NCBI RefSeq assembly: GCF_001553685.1
Contig: NZ_CP014264.1
Span: 690,001-754,000 of the forward strand
Source of the DNA: Streptococcus sp. oral taxon 431
Lineage (GTDB): Bacteria; Bacillota; Bacilli; Lactobacillales; Streptococcaceae
DNA: 64,000 bases
Direction of reading: 5' to 3'
This document shows, one piece after another, positions 32,893-41,630 of this stretch (the stretch's first letter is position 1; every line of letters begins with the position of its first letter). Position numbers and translations under genes: made by a program. The notes beneath the pieces are model-generated. The model was not told the origin of the DNA and did no database searches. It saw only the letters and a list, made by a program, of their open reading frames with translations.

Positions 32893-33603
32893 GTGTTACA
32901 ATGGTTAAAAAGAAGCTTGGCAAGTCTTTTAGGGGACAAGAAAGACCTCATCAAAAACTTACCAATCATTAAGAGTCTCAATGACAAAGCGAACGTTGAA
33001 TTGGACTCCAAAAGAAGTGAGTTGTTAAAAGACAACTTTGAAGAAATTCTTCAAACTATTTATAGTTCTCCTTTAAAAGATTATGATATCTGGTTGGATT
33101 TCGGGACCCTATTAGGCTACTATCGAGAAAATGATTTTATTAGCCATGACTTGGATATGGATTTTGGCATCATTATCCCAGATTATCAACGCTTTGTAGC
33201 GGATGAACAATATCTCTTGGATAGAGGTTTTTCAAGAACCAAAGAATTTTACTATAATGAGCAATTGGTAGAACTTTCTTATAGCTTTAAAGGTTTGAAT
33301 ATCGATCTTATTGTTTATGATAAAAAAGGGAAAACAATCTCCTCCGATACGATTTTCTTTATGATTAATGCTTTGGGAGTACCAACTCGTCATGAGGTCT
33401 ATCATTACGAATTACCATTCAGTCAATTACAAGTCGCAAACTTTAAGGGCGTAGATGTGAAAATTCCAGAGAATACAAGAGACTATATCAGTCATTTGTA
33501 TGGAGCTGATTTTGAAACTCCGAATACCAACTATAACTGGAAAGAAAATCCAATCTATAAACAAGGTGATGCAAAATTAGCCCGAGTTGTGTTAAGGAAA
33601 TAA
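32893..33603 (+). CDS. Divergent LicD/fukutin-like nucleotidyltransferase
   Basis: The 236-aa protein keeps the LicD pattern WLDFGTLLGYYRENDFISHD followed by LDMDFG (about 68-95), so the metal-binding Asp residues are present although spaced as in the fukutin/LicD fringe rather than classical LicD. The N-terminal 60 residues are charged and helical. It starts with GTG (SD GAGG at 32881) four bases after the polymerase stop and is probably the last co-transcribed gene. It may transfer phosphocholine or another phospho-group to teichoic acid; the substrate is unknown. Confidence 0.7.
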   Translation: MLQWLKRSLASLLGDKKDLIKNLPIIKSLNDKANVELDSKRSELLKDNFEEILQTIYSSPLKDYDIWLDFGTLLGYYRENDFISHDLDMDFGIIIPDYQRFVADEQYLLDRGFSRTKEFYYNEQLVELSYSFKGLNIDLIVYDKKGKTISSDTIFFMINALGVPTRHEVYHYELPFSQLQVANFKGVDVKIPENTRDYISHLYGADFETPNTNYNWKENPIYKQGDAKLARVVLRK

Positions 33604-33674
33604 GCTAAGTACACTTATAAACAAATCACAAAGTCTATTTGTGAATGGACACTAGAGAAGTTTTAAGGAAAGAA

Positions 33675-36129
33675 GTGATAGATTTGAAAAAGTTAAGGAA
33701 GTCAATCTTACTCGGCAGGTTCTGGAAATCGTATTCACTTTATCAATACCAAGGGAGCTTCAGGAAGTGATGCCATTCTATTGGAGAGTAATGGACATTA
33801 TGCCCTAATCGATATGGGAGAAGATTATGATTTTCCAGATGGAACGGATCCACATTATCCAAGTAGAGTAGGTATTTCAAGACAAAATGAGCTCGTTTTA
33901 GAAGATAGGCTATTTCGCCATTTAAATCAACTGGGTATTCAGAATTTTGATTTTATCTTAGGAACTCATGTACATAGTGACCATATAGGTGGCGCGGATG
34001 AAATTCTAAAACGTTATCCAGTCGGAAAACTTTATTTAAAAAAATATACTGATGAGAGAATTACCAGTAAATGGCGTTTGTGGGATAACCTTTTTAATTA
34101 TGATAATGCACTCAATGCTGCTCGTGAAAAAGGAGTAACTATTGTTCAAGATATTAAGGAAGAAGATAGTCGTTTCAAATTGGGTGATATGGATATCCAA
34201 CTCTATAATTATAAGAATGAGTATGGTCCAGATGGCAAATTAAAGAGAGTTTACGATGATAATTCGAATTCCTTGGTTGCAGTAGTATCCGTTGCAGGGA
34301 AGAAGATATATCTTGGTGGTGACTTAGATAATGCTGAAGGTGCTGAGAATAGATTAGGTCCAGAAATTGGCAAAGTAGACATGATGAAATGGAATCATCA
34401 TTATGATGCTCAAATTTCAAATACCATTCCTTTTTTAGAGTCACTTTCACCTAGTATGGTTGTGCATACATCTTCTTATGATGCAAATCTGGCATCAACA
34501 AGAGATTATCTAAAACAGAAGAATGTTCAAGTGGTCCATGCATCTAGTCTAACTAAGGATGCAACGGTATTTAATATTGCTGATTCTGGTTTTACAAATG
34601 TTTCTGATTCTTTCCCAGATATTCCTACAGTATCTGAAGGATGGTATCAAGAAGATGGTTACTGGAAATATCGTTTGACTGATAATGAAATGGCCATTGG
34701 GTGGCGAACGATAGATAATATCTATTATTTCTTTAACGGTAAAGGTCAAATGCAGGCAAACAAATGGATTCATTTGAATGATAGCAGGGAAAAATTGGAA
34801 GGCAACTGGTATTACCTCAATAGCAATGGTAAGATGCAGTATGAGGGCTGGTTTAAGCAAGATGGTTCTTGGTACTATATCAGCTCTACAGGTGCAAGAC
34901 TTTACAATGAACTAGCTGAAATAGGTGGCAAAAAGTACCTATTTGATAAAGATGGTAAAATGCTTACTGGCTCACAAGTCTTTAATGGTAAGAAAATGTT
35001 CTTTGCAAGTAGTGGGGCATTACAGTCAGATGAGACAGGCTCTGGATGGCAAAAAATTGAATCGAACTGGTACTACTTTGATGAAGAAGGAAAACAAATA
35101 GTTGGTAAAAAAGAAATCAATGGAGTAACCTACTACTTTGATAATAAGGGAGTTATGCAAACAGGTTGGGCCTTGATTGAAGGGCATTGGAACTATTTTG
35201 CAAGTTCCGGAGCGATGAAAACAGGTTGGATCAAGGATAAAGATACTTGGTATTACTTGGATAAAGAAGGTGTTATGCTAACTGGGCTCCAAGAGATCGA
35301 AGGTACTCGCTATTATCTAAATGCAAGTGGGGCTATGCAAACTGGCTGGAAATGGTTTGACAATCATTATAGCTACTTCACAAGTAGTGGAGCAATGAAG
35401 ACAGGTTGGCTCAAAGATAAGGGTCTTTGGTACTATCTAGATAAAGAAGGTATCATGCAAACTGGCCTACAAGAAATTGAAGGTGCTCGCTATTATCTAA
35501 ATGCAAGTGGGGCTATGCAAACAGGTTGGAAATGGTTTGATAATCATTATAGTTACTTCACAAGTAGTGGAGCAATGAAGACAGGCTGGCTCAAAGAAAA
35601 CGATCTTTGGTATTATCTAGATAAAGAAGGTATCATGCAAACTGGCCTTCAAGAAATCGAAGGAACTCGCTATTATCTAAATGCAAGTGGAGCCATGCAA
35701 ATCGGTTGGAAATGGCTTGATAATCATTACTACTACTTTGCAACTAGCGGAGCTATGAAGACAGGCTGGTTCAAAGATAAGGACACATGGTACTATCTAG
35801 ACAAGGAAGGCATCATGCTAACAGGTCTTCAAGAGATTGATGGCTCTCGTTATTATCTCAATACTAGCGGCGCAATGGAGACTGGTTGGAAACAGTTGAA
35901 TGGCAACTGGTACTATTTCCAAGCAGATGGTTCACTTCTAAGAAATGGAACAACACCTGATGGCTACAAGGTCAATCAAGATGGTATTTGGAGCTTAAAT
36001 CCTGTAAAAGAGGAAGAAGTTCAGGGAAATCAAGAAGATCCTAAGAAGGATTCTGATAAGCCGGTAGATAAGGAAGAAAAATCAGCAGATGCCCAAGAAA
36101 CTTCGACTTTGAAGGCAGATAAAGAATAA
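33675..36129 (+). pseudogene. pce: Pce-like choline-binding phosphodiesterase, signal peptide frameshifted
   Basis: The body (frame open from 33697) is like pneumococcal Pce/CbpE, a surface phosphorylcholine esterase: a metallo-beta-lactamase domain with GTHVHSDHIGGADE and DDNSNSLV, then about 20 choline-binding repeats and a charged Lys/Glu/Asp tail. The start of a secretion signal, MIDLKKLRKSILLG (GTG 33675, SD AAGGA), lies in another frame. The hydrophobic core appears deleted, with a frame change between about 33715 and 33720; the signal frame stops at about 33768. The catalytic frame has only a TTG at 33781 and no secretion signal. Active-site residues are intact, suggesting a recent loss. 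A sequencing error cannot restore the missing core. Confidence 0.75.
35281..35885 (+). repeat. 180-bp tandem repeats in choline-binding region
   Basis: Units starting at 35281, 35461 and 35641 (with a partial fourth at 35821) are each 180 bases and nearly identical; each encodes three 20-residue choline-binding repeats (GLQEI, GWKWF, GWLKD types). The 60-residue period shows expansion by recent unequal recombination. Confidence 0.9.
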
Positions 36130-36390
36130 GTGCTTTCTACCTCATACTAAGTCTTTGAGAAAGTTCCCTATGTGCTAGTATTTCAGTAACTACCTAGCTT
36201 TCTCATGAAATAGTATTTATATACATCTCAAAGAATTTATCAATGTTTTTAGGATGAGAATATTGATCAGCTTTGGGATGTTTTTTGATTCTTTACCCCT
36301 AAATTGTTGAAAACATTCTCTTAGTCTTCAAATCGAAATATTTTGATAAGAAATTTTAAAAAACACCGATTAGATAAATAAGAAAAATTA

Positions 36391-36399
36391 TGGTATAAT
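36391..36399 (+). promoter_or_regulatory. Extended -10 promoter of prfB
   Basis: TGGTATAAT lies 25 bases upstream of the prfB ATG. The rest of 36130-36390 shows no gene or clear terminator; one weak inverted repeat (GAGAAAG/CTTTCTC, 36157-36204) lacks a T-run. Confidence 0.75.
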
Positions 36400-36424
36400 A
36401 AAACGATACAAAAAAGGAGTATAT

Positions 36425-37520
36425 ATGGACATTTCAGAAATCCGTCAGAAAATTGACGCCAATCGTGAAAAATTAGCTTCTTTTAGGGGGTCTCTTTGAC
36501 CTCGAAGGGTTAGAAGAAGAAATTGCCATTTTGGAAAACAAAATGACAGAACCTGATTTTTGGAACGATAATATTGCGGCCCAAAAAACGTCGCAAGAAT
36601 TAAATGAACTTAAAAATACCTACGATACCTTCCATACCATGGAAGAGTTGCAGGATGAGGTTGAAATCTTACTAGACTTTTTAGCAGAGGATGAGTCTGT
36701 CAAGGATGAGTTGGTTGAGAAGCTAGCTGAGCTAGATCAGATGATGACTAGCTATGAGATGACTCTGCTCTTGTCAGAGCCTTATGATCATAATAATGCT
36801 ATTTTAGAGATTCACCCAGGATCTGGAGGAACAGAAGCCCAAGACTGGGGAGATATGCTCCTTCGTATGTACACTCGTTACGGAAATGCTAAAGGCTTCA
36901 AGGTTGAAGTCTTGGACTATCAAGCTGGTGATGAAGCAGGAATTAAGTCGGTGACCTTGTCTTTTGAAGGGCCAAATGCTTATGGACTTCTCAAGTCAGA
37001 AATGGGAGTTCACCGTTTGGTACGTATCTCACCATTTGACTCAGCTAAGCGTCGTCACACCTCCTTTACTTCTGTAGAAGTTATGCCAGAGTTGGATGAT
37101 ACTATTGAAGTTGACATCCGAGAAGATGATATCAAGATGGATACTTTCCGATCGGGTGGAGCAGGTGGACAAAACGTCAACAAGGTTTCAACAGGTGTCC
37201 GCTTGACTCACATTCCGACAGGGATCGTCGTAGCATCAACCGTCGACCGTACTCAGTACGGAAACCGTGACCGTGCTATGAAGATGCTTCAGGCGAAACT
37301 CTATCAGATGGAGCAGGAAAAGAAAGCTGCTGAGGTAGATGCCCTTAAGGGGGATAAGAAAGAAATCACATGGGGTAGCCAAATCCGCTCCTATGTATTT
37401 ACCCCTTATACCATGGTCAAAGACCACCGTACCAGCTTTGAAGTTGCGCAAGTAGATAAGGTTATGGATGGAGACTTAGACGGCTTCATCGATGCCTATC
37501 TGAAATGGCGTATTAGTTAA
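36425..37520 (+). CDS. prfB: Peptide chain release factor 2, with programmed +1 frameshift
   Basis: RF2 ends translation at UGA and UAA. Translation starts at 36425 (SD AAGGAG), runs 24 codons to CTT, meets an in-frame TGA at 36497 and shifts +1 to GAC at 36498, continuing for 340 codons (364 aa in all). RF2 motifs are present: the SPF stop-codon tripeptide in [15 protein letters not shown] and the GGQ peptidyl-release motif in [11 protein letters not shown]. Scarcity of RF2 promotes the shift, giving autoregulation. ftsE follows after 15 bases. Confidence 0.96.
36485..36500 (+). promoter_or_regulatory. prfB programmed frameshift site
   Basis: AGGGGG (36485-36490) is the internal SD, three bases before CTTTGAC, the canonical +1 slip site with its TGA stop. 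The arrangement matches the standard RF2 autoregulation signal. Confidence 0.95.
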
Positions 37521-37535
37521 TAGAAAGGAAGTCAC

Positions 37536-38228
37536 ATGTCGATCATTGAAATGAGAGATGTTGTCAAAAAGTATGACAACGGGACAACAGCCCTACGTGG
37601 CGTCTCTGTGAGTATTGAACCAGGAGAGTTTGCCTATATTGTAGGTCCTTCAGGTGCAGGTAAGTCAACCTTTATCCGTGCCTTGTATCGTGAGGTTAAA
37701 GTAGAAAAAGGAAGCTTGCAGGTTGCAGGTTTTAATCTTGTGAAGATTAAAAAGAAAGATATTCCGCTCCTTCGTCGTAGTGTTGGAGTTGTCTTTCAGG
37801 ATTACAAACTTTTGCCAAAGAAAACTGTTTATGAGAACATTGCTTACGCAATGGAGGTTGTCGGTGAAAGCCGTCGTAATATCAAAAAACGTGTTATGGA
37901 AGTCTTGGATCTTGTTGGTTTGAAACACAAGGTTCGTTCATTCCCTAATGAATTGTCAGGTGGTGAGCAACAACGTATCGCCATTGCGCGTGCTATCGTA
38001 AACAATCCTAAGGTCTTGATTGCGGACGAGCCAACAGGTAACTTGGACCCAGATAACTCATGGGAAATTATGAACCTCTTGGAACGTATTAATCTTCAAG
38101 GAACCACAGTTTTGATGGCAACCCATAACAGTCAAATCGTAAATACCTTGCGCCACCGCGTCATTGCCATCGAGAATGGTCGCGTGGTTCGTGACGAAGC
38201 GAAAGGAGAGTACGGATACGATGATTAG
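37536..38228 (+). CDS. ftsE: Cell division ATP-binding protein FtsE
   Basis: FtsE is the ATPase of the FtsEX complex, which activates the peptidoglycan hydrolase PcsB at the division septum in streptococci. The 230-aa protein has Walker A GPSGAGKST (36-44), Q-loop VFQDYKLL, signature LSGGEQQR and Walker B VLIADEPTGNLD. It overlaps the ftsX start by eight bases. Confidence 0.96.
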   Translation: MSIIEMRDVVKKYDNGTTALRGVSVSIEPGEFAYIVGPSGAGKSTFIRALYREVKVEKGSLQVAGFNLVKIKKKDIPLLRRSVGVVFQDYKLLPKKTVYENIAYAMEVVGESRRNIKKRVMEVLDLVGLKHKVRSFPNELSGGEQQRIAIARAIVNNPKVLIADEPTGNLDPDNSWEIMNLLERINLQGTTVLMATHNSQIVNTLRHRVIAIENGRVVRDEAKGEYGYDD

Positions 38229-39147
38229 TAGATTTTTCCGCCATCTATTAGAAGCTTTAAAGAGTTTAAAGCGTAATGGATGGATGACCATTGCTGCTGT
38301 CAGTTCGGTCATGATTACCTTGACCTTGGTTGCTATTTTTGCCTCAGTTATCTTTAATACTGCAAAATTGGCGACGGATATTGAAAACAACGTCCGCGTC
38401 ATGGTTTATGTTCGTAAAGATGTTGAAGACAATAGCGAAACCATTGTTAAAGAAGGCCAGACAGTCACTAACAATGATTACCACAAGGTCTATGATGCCC
38501 TTAAGGCTTTGCCATCAGTTAAAAATGTAACCTTCTCAAGTAAAGAAGAGCAATATGAAAAGCTGACTGAAACCATGGGTGACGAGTGGAAGGTTTTTGA
38601 AGGTGATGCCAATCCCCTTCATGATGCCTACATTGTCGATACCAATTCACCAAGTGATGTGAAACCAGTCGCTGAAGAAGCTAAGAAAATCGAAGGAGTT
38701 TCTGAGGTTCAAGACGGTGGTGCCAATACGGAGCGTCTCTTCAAGTTGGCGTCCTTCATCCGTGTATGGGGATTGGTCATTGCAGGACTCTTGATTTTCA
38801 TCGCAGTCTTCTTGATTTCAAATACCATCCGTATTACCATCATTTCACGTAGTCGTGAAATCCAAATCATGCGTTTGGTTGGTGCCAAGAACGGCTACAT
38901 CCGTGGCCCATTCTTGCTGGAAGGTGCCTTCATTGGACTATTGGGAGCAACCCTTCCATCTATCATGGTTTATCTTATCTATAACCGTGTCTACCAATCT
39001 GTTAACCCATCATTGGTTGGACAAAACCTATCTCTGATTACACCAGATACCTTTATTCCTTTGATGGTTGGTCTCTTGTTTGTTATCGGAATCTGTATTG
39101 GTTCACTTGGATCAGGAATCTCAATGCGTCGATTCTTGAAAATCTAA
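38221..39147 (+). CDS. ftsX: Cell division membrane protein FtsX
   Basis: The 308-aa protein has four membrane helices (about 22-44, 178-202, 228-250, 275-298) and a large extracellular loop after the first helix, the site that contacts PcsB in pneumococcus. The start at 38221 (MISRFFRHLLEALKSLKRNG) overlaps the ftsE stop; an in-frame ATG at 38164 lies well inside ftsE and is rejected. A terminator follows. Confidence 0.95.
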   Translation: MISRFFRHLLEALKSLKRNGWMTIAAVSSVMITLTLVAIFASVIFNTAKLATDIENNVRVMVYVRKDVEDNSETIVKEGQTVTNNDYHKVYDALKALPSVKNVTFSSKEEQYEKLTETMGDEWKVFEGDANPLHDAYIVDTNSPSDVKPVAEEAKKIEGVSEVQDGGANTERLFKLASFIRVWGLVIAGLLIFIAVFLISNTIRITIISRSREIQIMRLVGAKNGYIRGPFLLEGAFIGLLGATLPSIMVYLIYNRVYQSVNPSLVGQNLSLITPDTFIPLMVGLLFVIGICIGSLGSGISMRRFLKI

Positions 39148-39170
39148 GACAATTATTATTGATAAAACAC

Positions 39171-39222
39171 ATAAAAGTGGGATGCAATCGAGTACTCGGA
39201 GAGTCAGATTGTCCTGCTTTTT
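39171..39222 (+). terminator. Terminator of ftsEX
   Basis: AAAAGTGGGATGCAATC pairs, with mismatches, with GATTGTCCTGCTTTTTT. The T-run at the end gives a typical intrinsic terminator. Confidence 0.65.
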
Positions 39223-39247
39223 TGTTTTGAACTTGCCTACAAGTTGC

Positions 39248-39276
39248 TTGCCAATTTTTGGGAAACAGTGTATGAT
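39248..39276 (+). promoter_or_regulatory. Promoter of the MFS transporter
   Basis: TTGCCA (39248-39253), a 17-base spacer and TATGAT (39271-39276). This leaves a leader of about 135 bases before the start codon. Confidence 0.55.
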
Positions 39277-39416
39277 AAGAAAGGACCTTTTTGACATAAG
39301 AGCTGACGAAAGAAGCTGGCAATCCGATGATAGAAGTAGTGAATAGACACTTTCATCAAGCGATACAAGCAATCACGAGCTCTTTCTAGCTAAAATGAAT
39401 GAAATATGAGGATAAG

Positions 39417-40571
39417 ATGAAACAATTTTTAGAAAAGGCGAGCGTGCTCTCTCTGTCGTTAGTATTGATCACATCGTTTTCAATCTCGAGTGCCCTCCCT
39501 GCTATGTTTGACTATTACCAGGGTTATTCGACAGGTCAAGTCGAGCTTTTGGTTAGTCTCCCTTCCTTTGGAATTATGGCCATGCTCTTATTGAACGGAG
39601 TTTTGGAACGCATTTTTCCTGAGCGTCTCCAATTAACCTTGGGACTTTTGATCCTTTCAATCAGTGGAACTGCACCTTTCTGGTATCAAGATTACTACTT
39701 TGTCTTTGTCACTCGTCTTCTTTTTGGACTGGGTGTTGGGATGCTGAACGCCAAGGCTATCTCAATCATCAGTGAACGATACCATGGTAAAACTCGTATC
39801 CAGATGCTTGGCTTTCGTGGTTCTGCCGAGGTAGTAGGTGCCTCTATCTTAACCTTGGCGGTTGGGCAACTTTTGTCCTTTGGCTGGACTGCCAGTTTTT
39901 TAGCTTATGCTGCTGGATTAGTTGTTCTAGCTTTATTCCTCCTTTTTGTTCCCTACGATAAAGAAGAAGGGAAAGTTTCTAAGCATAAACATGAAGAGCT
40001 TGAGCGCCTAACTCCAACTATGAAGTGGCTCATCTTTTATTTGGCTATTGCTGCATCGGTTATTGTATGTACCAATACAGCCATAACCTTCCGTATTCCA
40101 AGCCTTATGATTGAGGCAGGATTTGGAGATGCTCAGCTTTCTAGTCTAGTCTTAAGTGCCATGCAGTTGATCGGGATTTTAGCGGGACTTAGCTTTTCCT
40201 TCCTAATCTCAGCCTTTAGAGAAAAACTCTTATTGGTAGCAGGGATTACCTTTGGTGTGGGTCAGATTATGATTGCTCTAGCCCCTTCTCTTTGTCTAGT
40301 TGTGGCAGGCTCAGTCTTGGGAGGTTTTGCCTATAGCATCGCTCTCACAACCGTCTTTCAGTTGGTTTCTGAGAAAATACCTGCCAAGCTTCTCAATAAA
40401 GCAACTTCCTTTGCAGTTTTGGGATGTAGTTTTGGTGCGTCATTAACACCCTTTGTTCTTTCAGGAATTGGCTTAGTAACAACGAATGGTCGAATGACCT
40501 TTATCATTCTAGGAGTATGGATGATTGTTACTTCTTGTCTGGTTTCCTATCTATTGAAAAAGAGAGTTTAA
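39417..40571 (+). CDS. MFS transporter
   Basis: The 384-aa protein has twelve hydrophobic segments and the MFS pattern of two six-helix halves with a hydrophilic middle loop (about 185-205, rich in Lys/Glu/His). Loop 2-3 and LLFGLGVGMLNAKAISIISERY near helix 4 fit the drug/sugar efflux branch. The substrate is unknown. The start at 39417 has GAGG (39408-39411) five bases upstream; the in-frame ATG at 39399 has no SD. Confidence 0.82.
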   Translation: MKQFLEKASVLSLSLVLITSFSISSALPAMFDYYQGYSTGQVELLVSLPSFGIMAMLLLNGVLERIFPERLQLTLGLLILSISGTAPFWYQDYYFVFVTRLLFGLGVGMLNAKAISIISERYHGKTRIQMLGFRGSAEVVGASILTLAVGQLLSFGWTASFLAYAAGLVVLALFLLFVPYDKEEGKVSKHKHEELERLTPTMKWLIFYLAIAASVIVCTNTAITFRIPSLMIEAGFGDAQLSSLVLSAMQLIGILAGLSFSFLISAFREKLLLVAGITFGVGQIMIALAPSLCLVVAGSVLGGFAYSIALTTVFQLVSEKIPAKLLNKATSFAVLGCSFGASLTPFVLSGIGLVTTNGRMTFIILGVWMIVTSCLVSYLLKKRV

Positions 40572-40728
40572 AAAGCGAAAAGATGATGAGTTTGCGAGTC
40601 CTTAAGCATACAGTGAAGTGTTGAAAGTTATGTAGAGTAAAAATAATTATTAACAGAGTTTTATGGAGTATAGAAGGCTCAGAAATGCTACAATCAGTTC
40701 CCCTATCAAAGGCTCATTACTCATACAA

Positions 40729-40768
40729 AAAGAGGTCGGGATTTTGTCCCGGCCTCATTCTTTTTTGT
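40729..40768. terminator. Strong terminator downstream of MFS gene
   Basis: GAGGTCGGGA pairs with TCCCGGCCTC (one G-U) around TTTTG, flanked by A-run and ATTCTTTTTT. The preceding 40572-40728 holds no gene I can support. Confidence 0.9.
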
Positions 40769-40772
40769 AATT

Positions 40773-40880
40773 TTATACTCAATGAAAATCAAAGAGCAAA
40801 CTAGGAAGCGAGCTACAGGCTGTACTTGAGTACGGCAAGGCGAAGCTGACGTGTTTGAAGAGATTTTCGAAGAGTATTAA
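40773..40880. repeat. BOX repeat element (A-C type)
   Basis: The sequence opens with TATACTCAATGAAAATCAAA (boxA start) and includes GCAAACTAGGAAGC, GCTGACGTGTTTGAAGAG and the closing ATTTTCGAAGAGTATTA (boxC end). The ends are inverted to each other. BoxB units are absent. BOX elements are miniature repeats typical of S. pneumoniae and S. mitis. Its last bases supply the stop codon of the gene on the minus strand. Confidence 0.92.
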
Positions 40881-41494
40881 AGTCTTTGCCAAAAGAAGTC
40901 AATGATATAGGTCAAGCCATAAGTATAAACCACGAGGGTAAAAGGCTTGGTCAAGACGATAATAGTCATGTAACGCTTGAAGCTCATTTTGGTCAGAGCT
41001 GCCAGCATACAGAGAAAGTCTGCTGGACTAACTGGCCAAATCATCATAAAAATAAAGAAACGGTCAAAACGATTGCCCTTATCCAACCAGCCAATGTACT
41101 TATCATAGGTGCGCTTACTGACGACAGACTGAACAAAGGGGGCTCCGTAGAGACGCACCAAGTAAAAGATAATGGCGCAACCAATAACAATACCAATATA
41201 GTTGTAAATCGTCCCCACGATATGCCCGTAGATAAAGACACCGGCAACGGATGTCAGAGCACCAGGAATGATAGGAACAACCGTCTGCAAAATCTGTAAA
41301 AAGATAAAGAGTGGTGGCCCCCAGATACCAGCCTGTTGGATAAAGGCAGATAGGGTTTCCTTAGAATGCAAGACTCCAGCCTGATAGGCCCAGATACAGA
41401 AAATCAAAGTACCAACTCCACCGATGATGGAAGAAATATTAATTGCTTGCTGTAGAAGGGGAGAAACAGCTTTCATTTCTTTATCGTGTGACAT
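40877..41494 (-). CDS. TVP38/TMEM64 (DedA-like) membrane protein
   Basis: The 205-aa protein has five to six membrane segments and the SNARE-associated/VTT domain: helix-breaking FLQILQTVVPIIPGALTSVAG (about 68-88) and the late WPVSPADFLCMLAALTKMSF region. VTT/DedA proteins act in lipid scrambling or membrane homeostasis. Its stop codon lies in the BOX element, so the C-terminal residues (about the last one) were set by insertion. It is transcribed divergently from the helicase gene. Confidence 0.8.
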   Translation of the reverse strand: MSHDKEMKAVSPLLQQAINISSIIGGVGTLIFCIWAYQAGVLHSKETLSAFIQQAGIWGPPLFIFLQILQTVVPIIPGALTSVAGVFIYGHIVGTIYNYIGIVIGCAIIFYLVRLYGAPFVQSVVSKRTYDKYIGWLDKGNRFDRFFIFMMIWPVSPADFLCMLAALTKMSFKRYMTIIVLTKPFTLVVYTYGLTYIIDFFWQRL

Positions 41495-41522
41495 GTAAAC
41501 TCCTCTTGTGTAGTATGATTCT

Positions 41523-41531
41523 ACTATACCA
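41523..41531 (-). promoter_or_regulatory. Extended -10 promoter of the TVP38 gene
   Basis: On the minus strand TGGTATAGT is an extended -10, 29 bases before the start codon. Confidence 0.6.
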
Positions 41532-41584
41532 TATTTTAAGGAGAAAGACTACATGGGAAACTTCGTGTGACTTAGTCTCAAGTA

Positions 41585-41593
41585 TGGTAAAAT
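41585..41593 (+). promoter_or_regulatory. Extended -10 promoter of the helicase gene
   Basis: TGGTAAAAT is an extended -10 about 38 bases upstream of the helicase start. Confidence 0.55.
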
Positions 41594-41630
41594 GGGAATA
41601 AGAAAATGACAGCTTAGAATGAGGAAAATC

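Noticed and set aside
36157..36204. Terminator after the Pce-like gene
   Set aside because: The GAGAAAG/CTTTCTC repeat has a 34-base loop and no T-run.
36425..36530. prfB appears broken by an in-frame TGA near its start
   Set aside because: The AGGGGG plus CTTTGAC arrangement is the standard programmed +1 frameshift of RF2 genes, not a mutation.
40886..41299. 137-codon plus-strand frame opposite the TVP38 gene
   Set aside because: It is very polar, low in hydrophobic residues and is explained as the antisense of a membrane protein gene.
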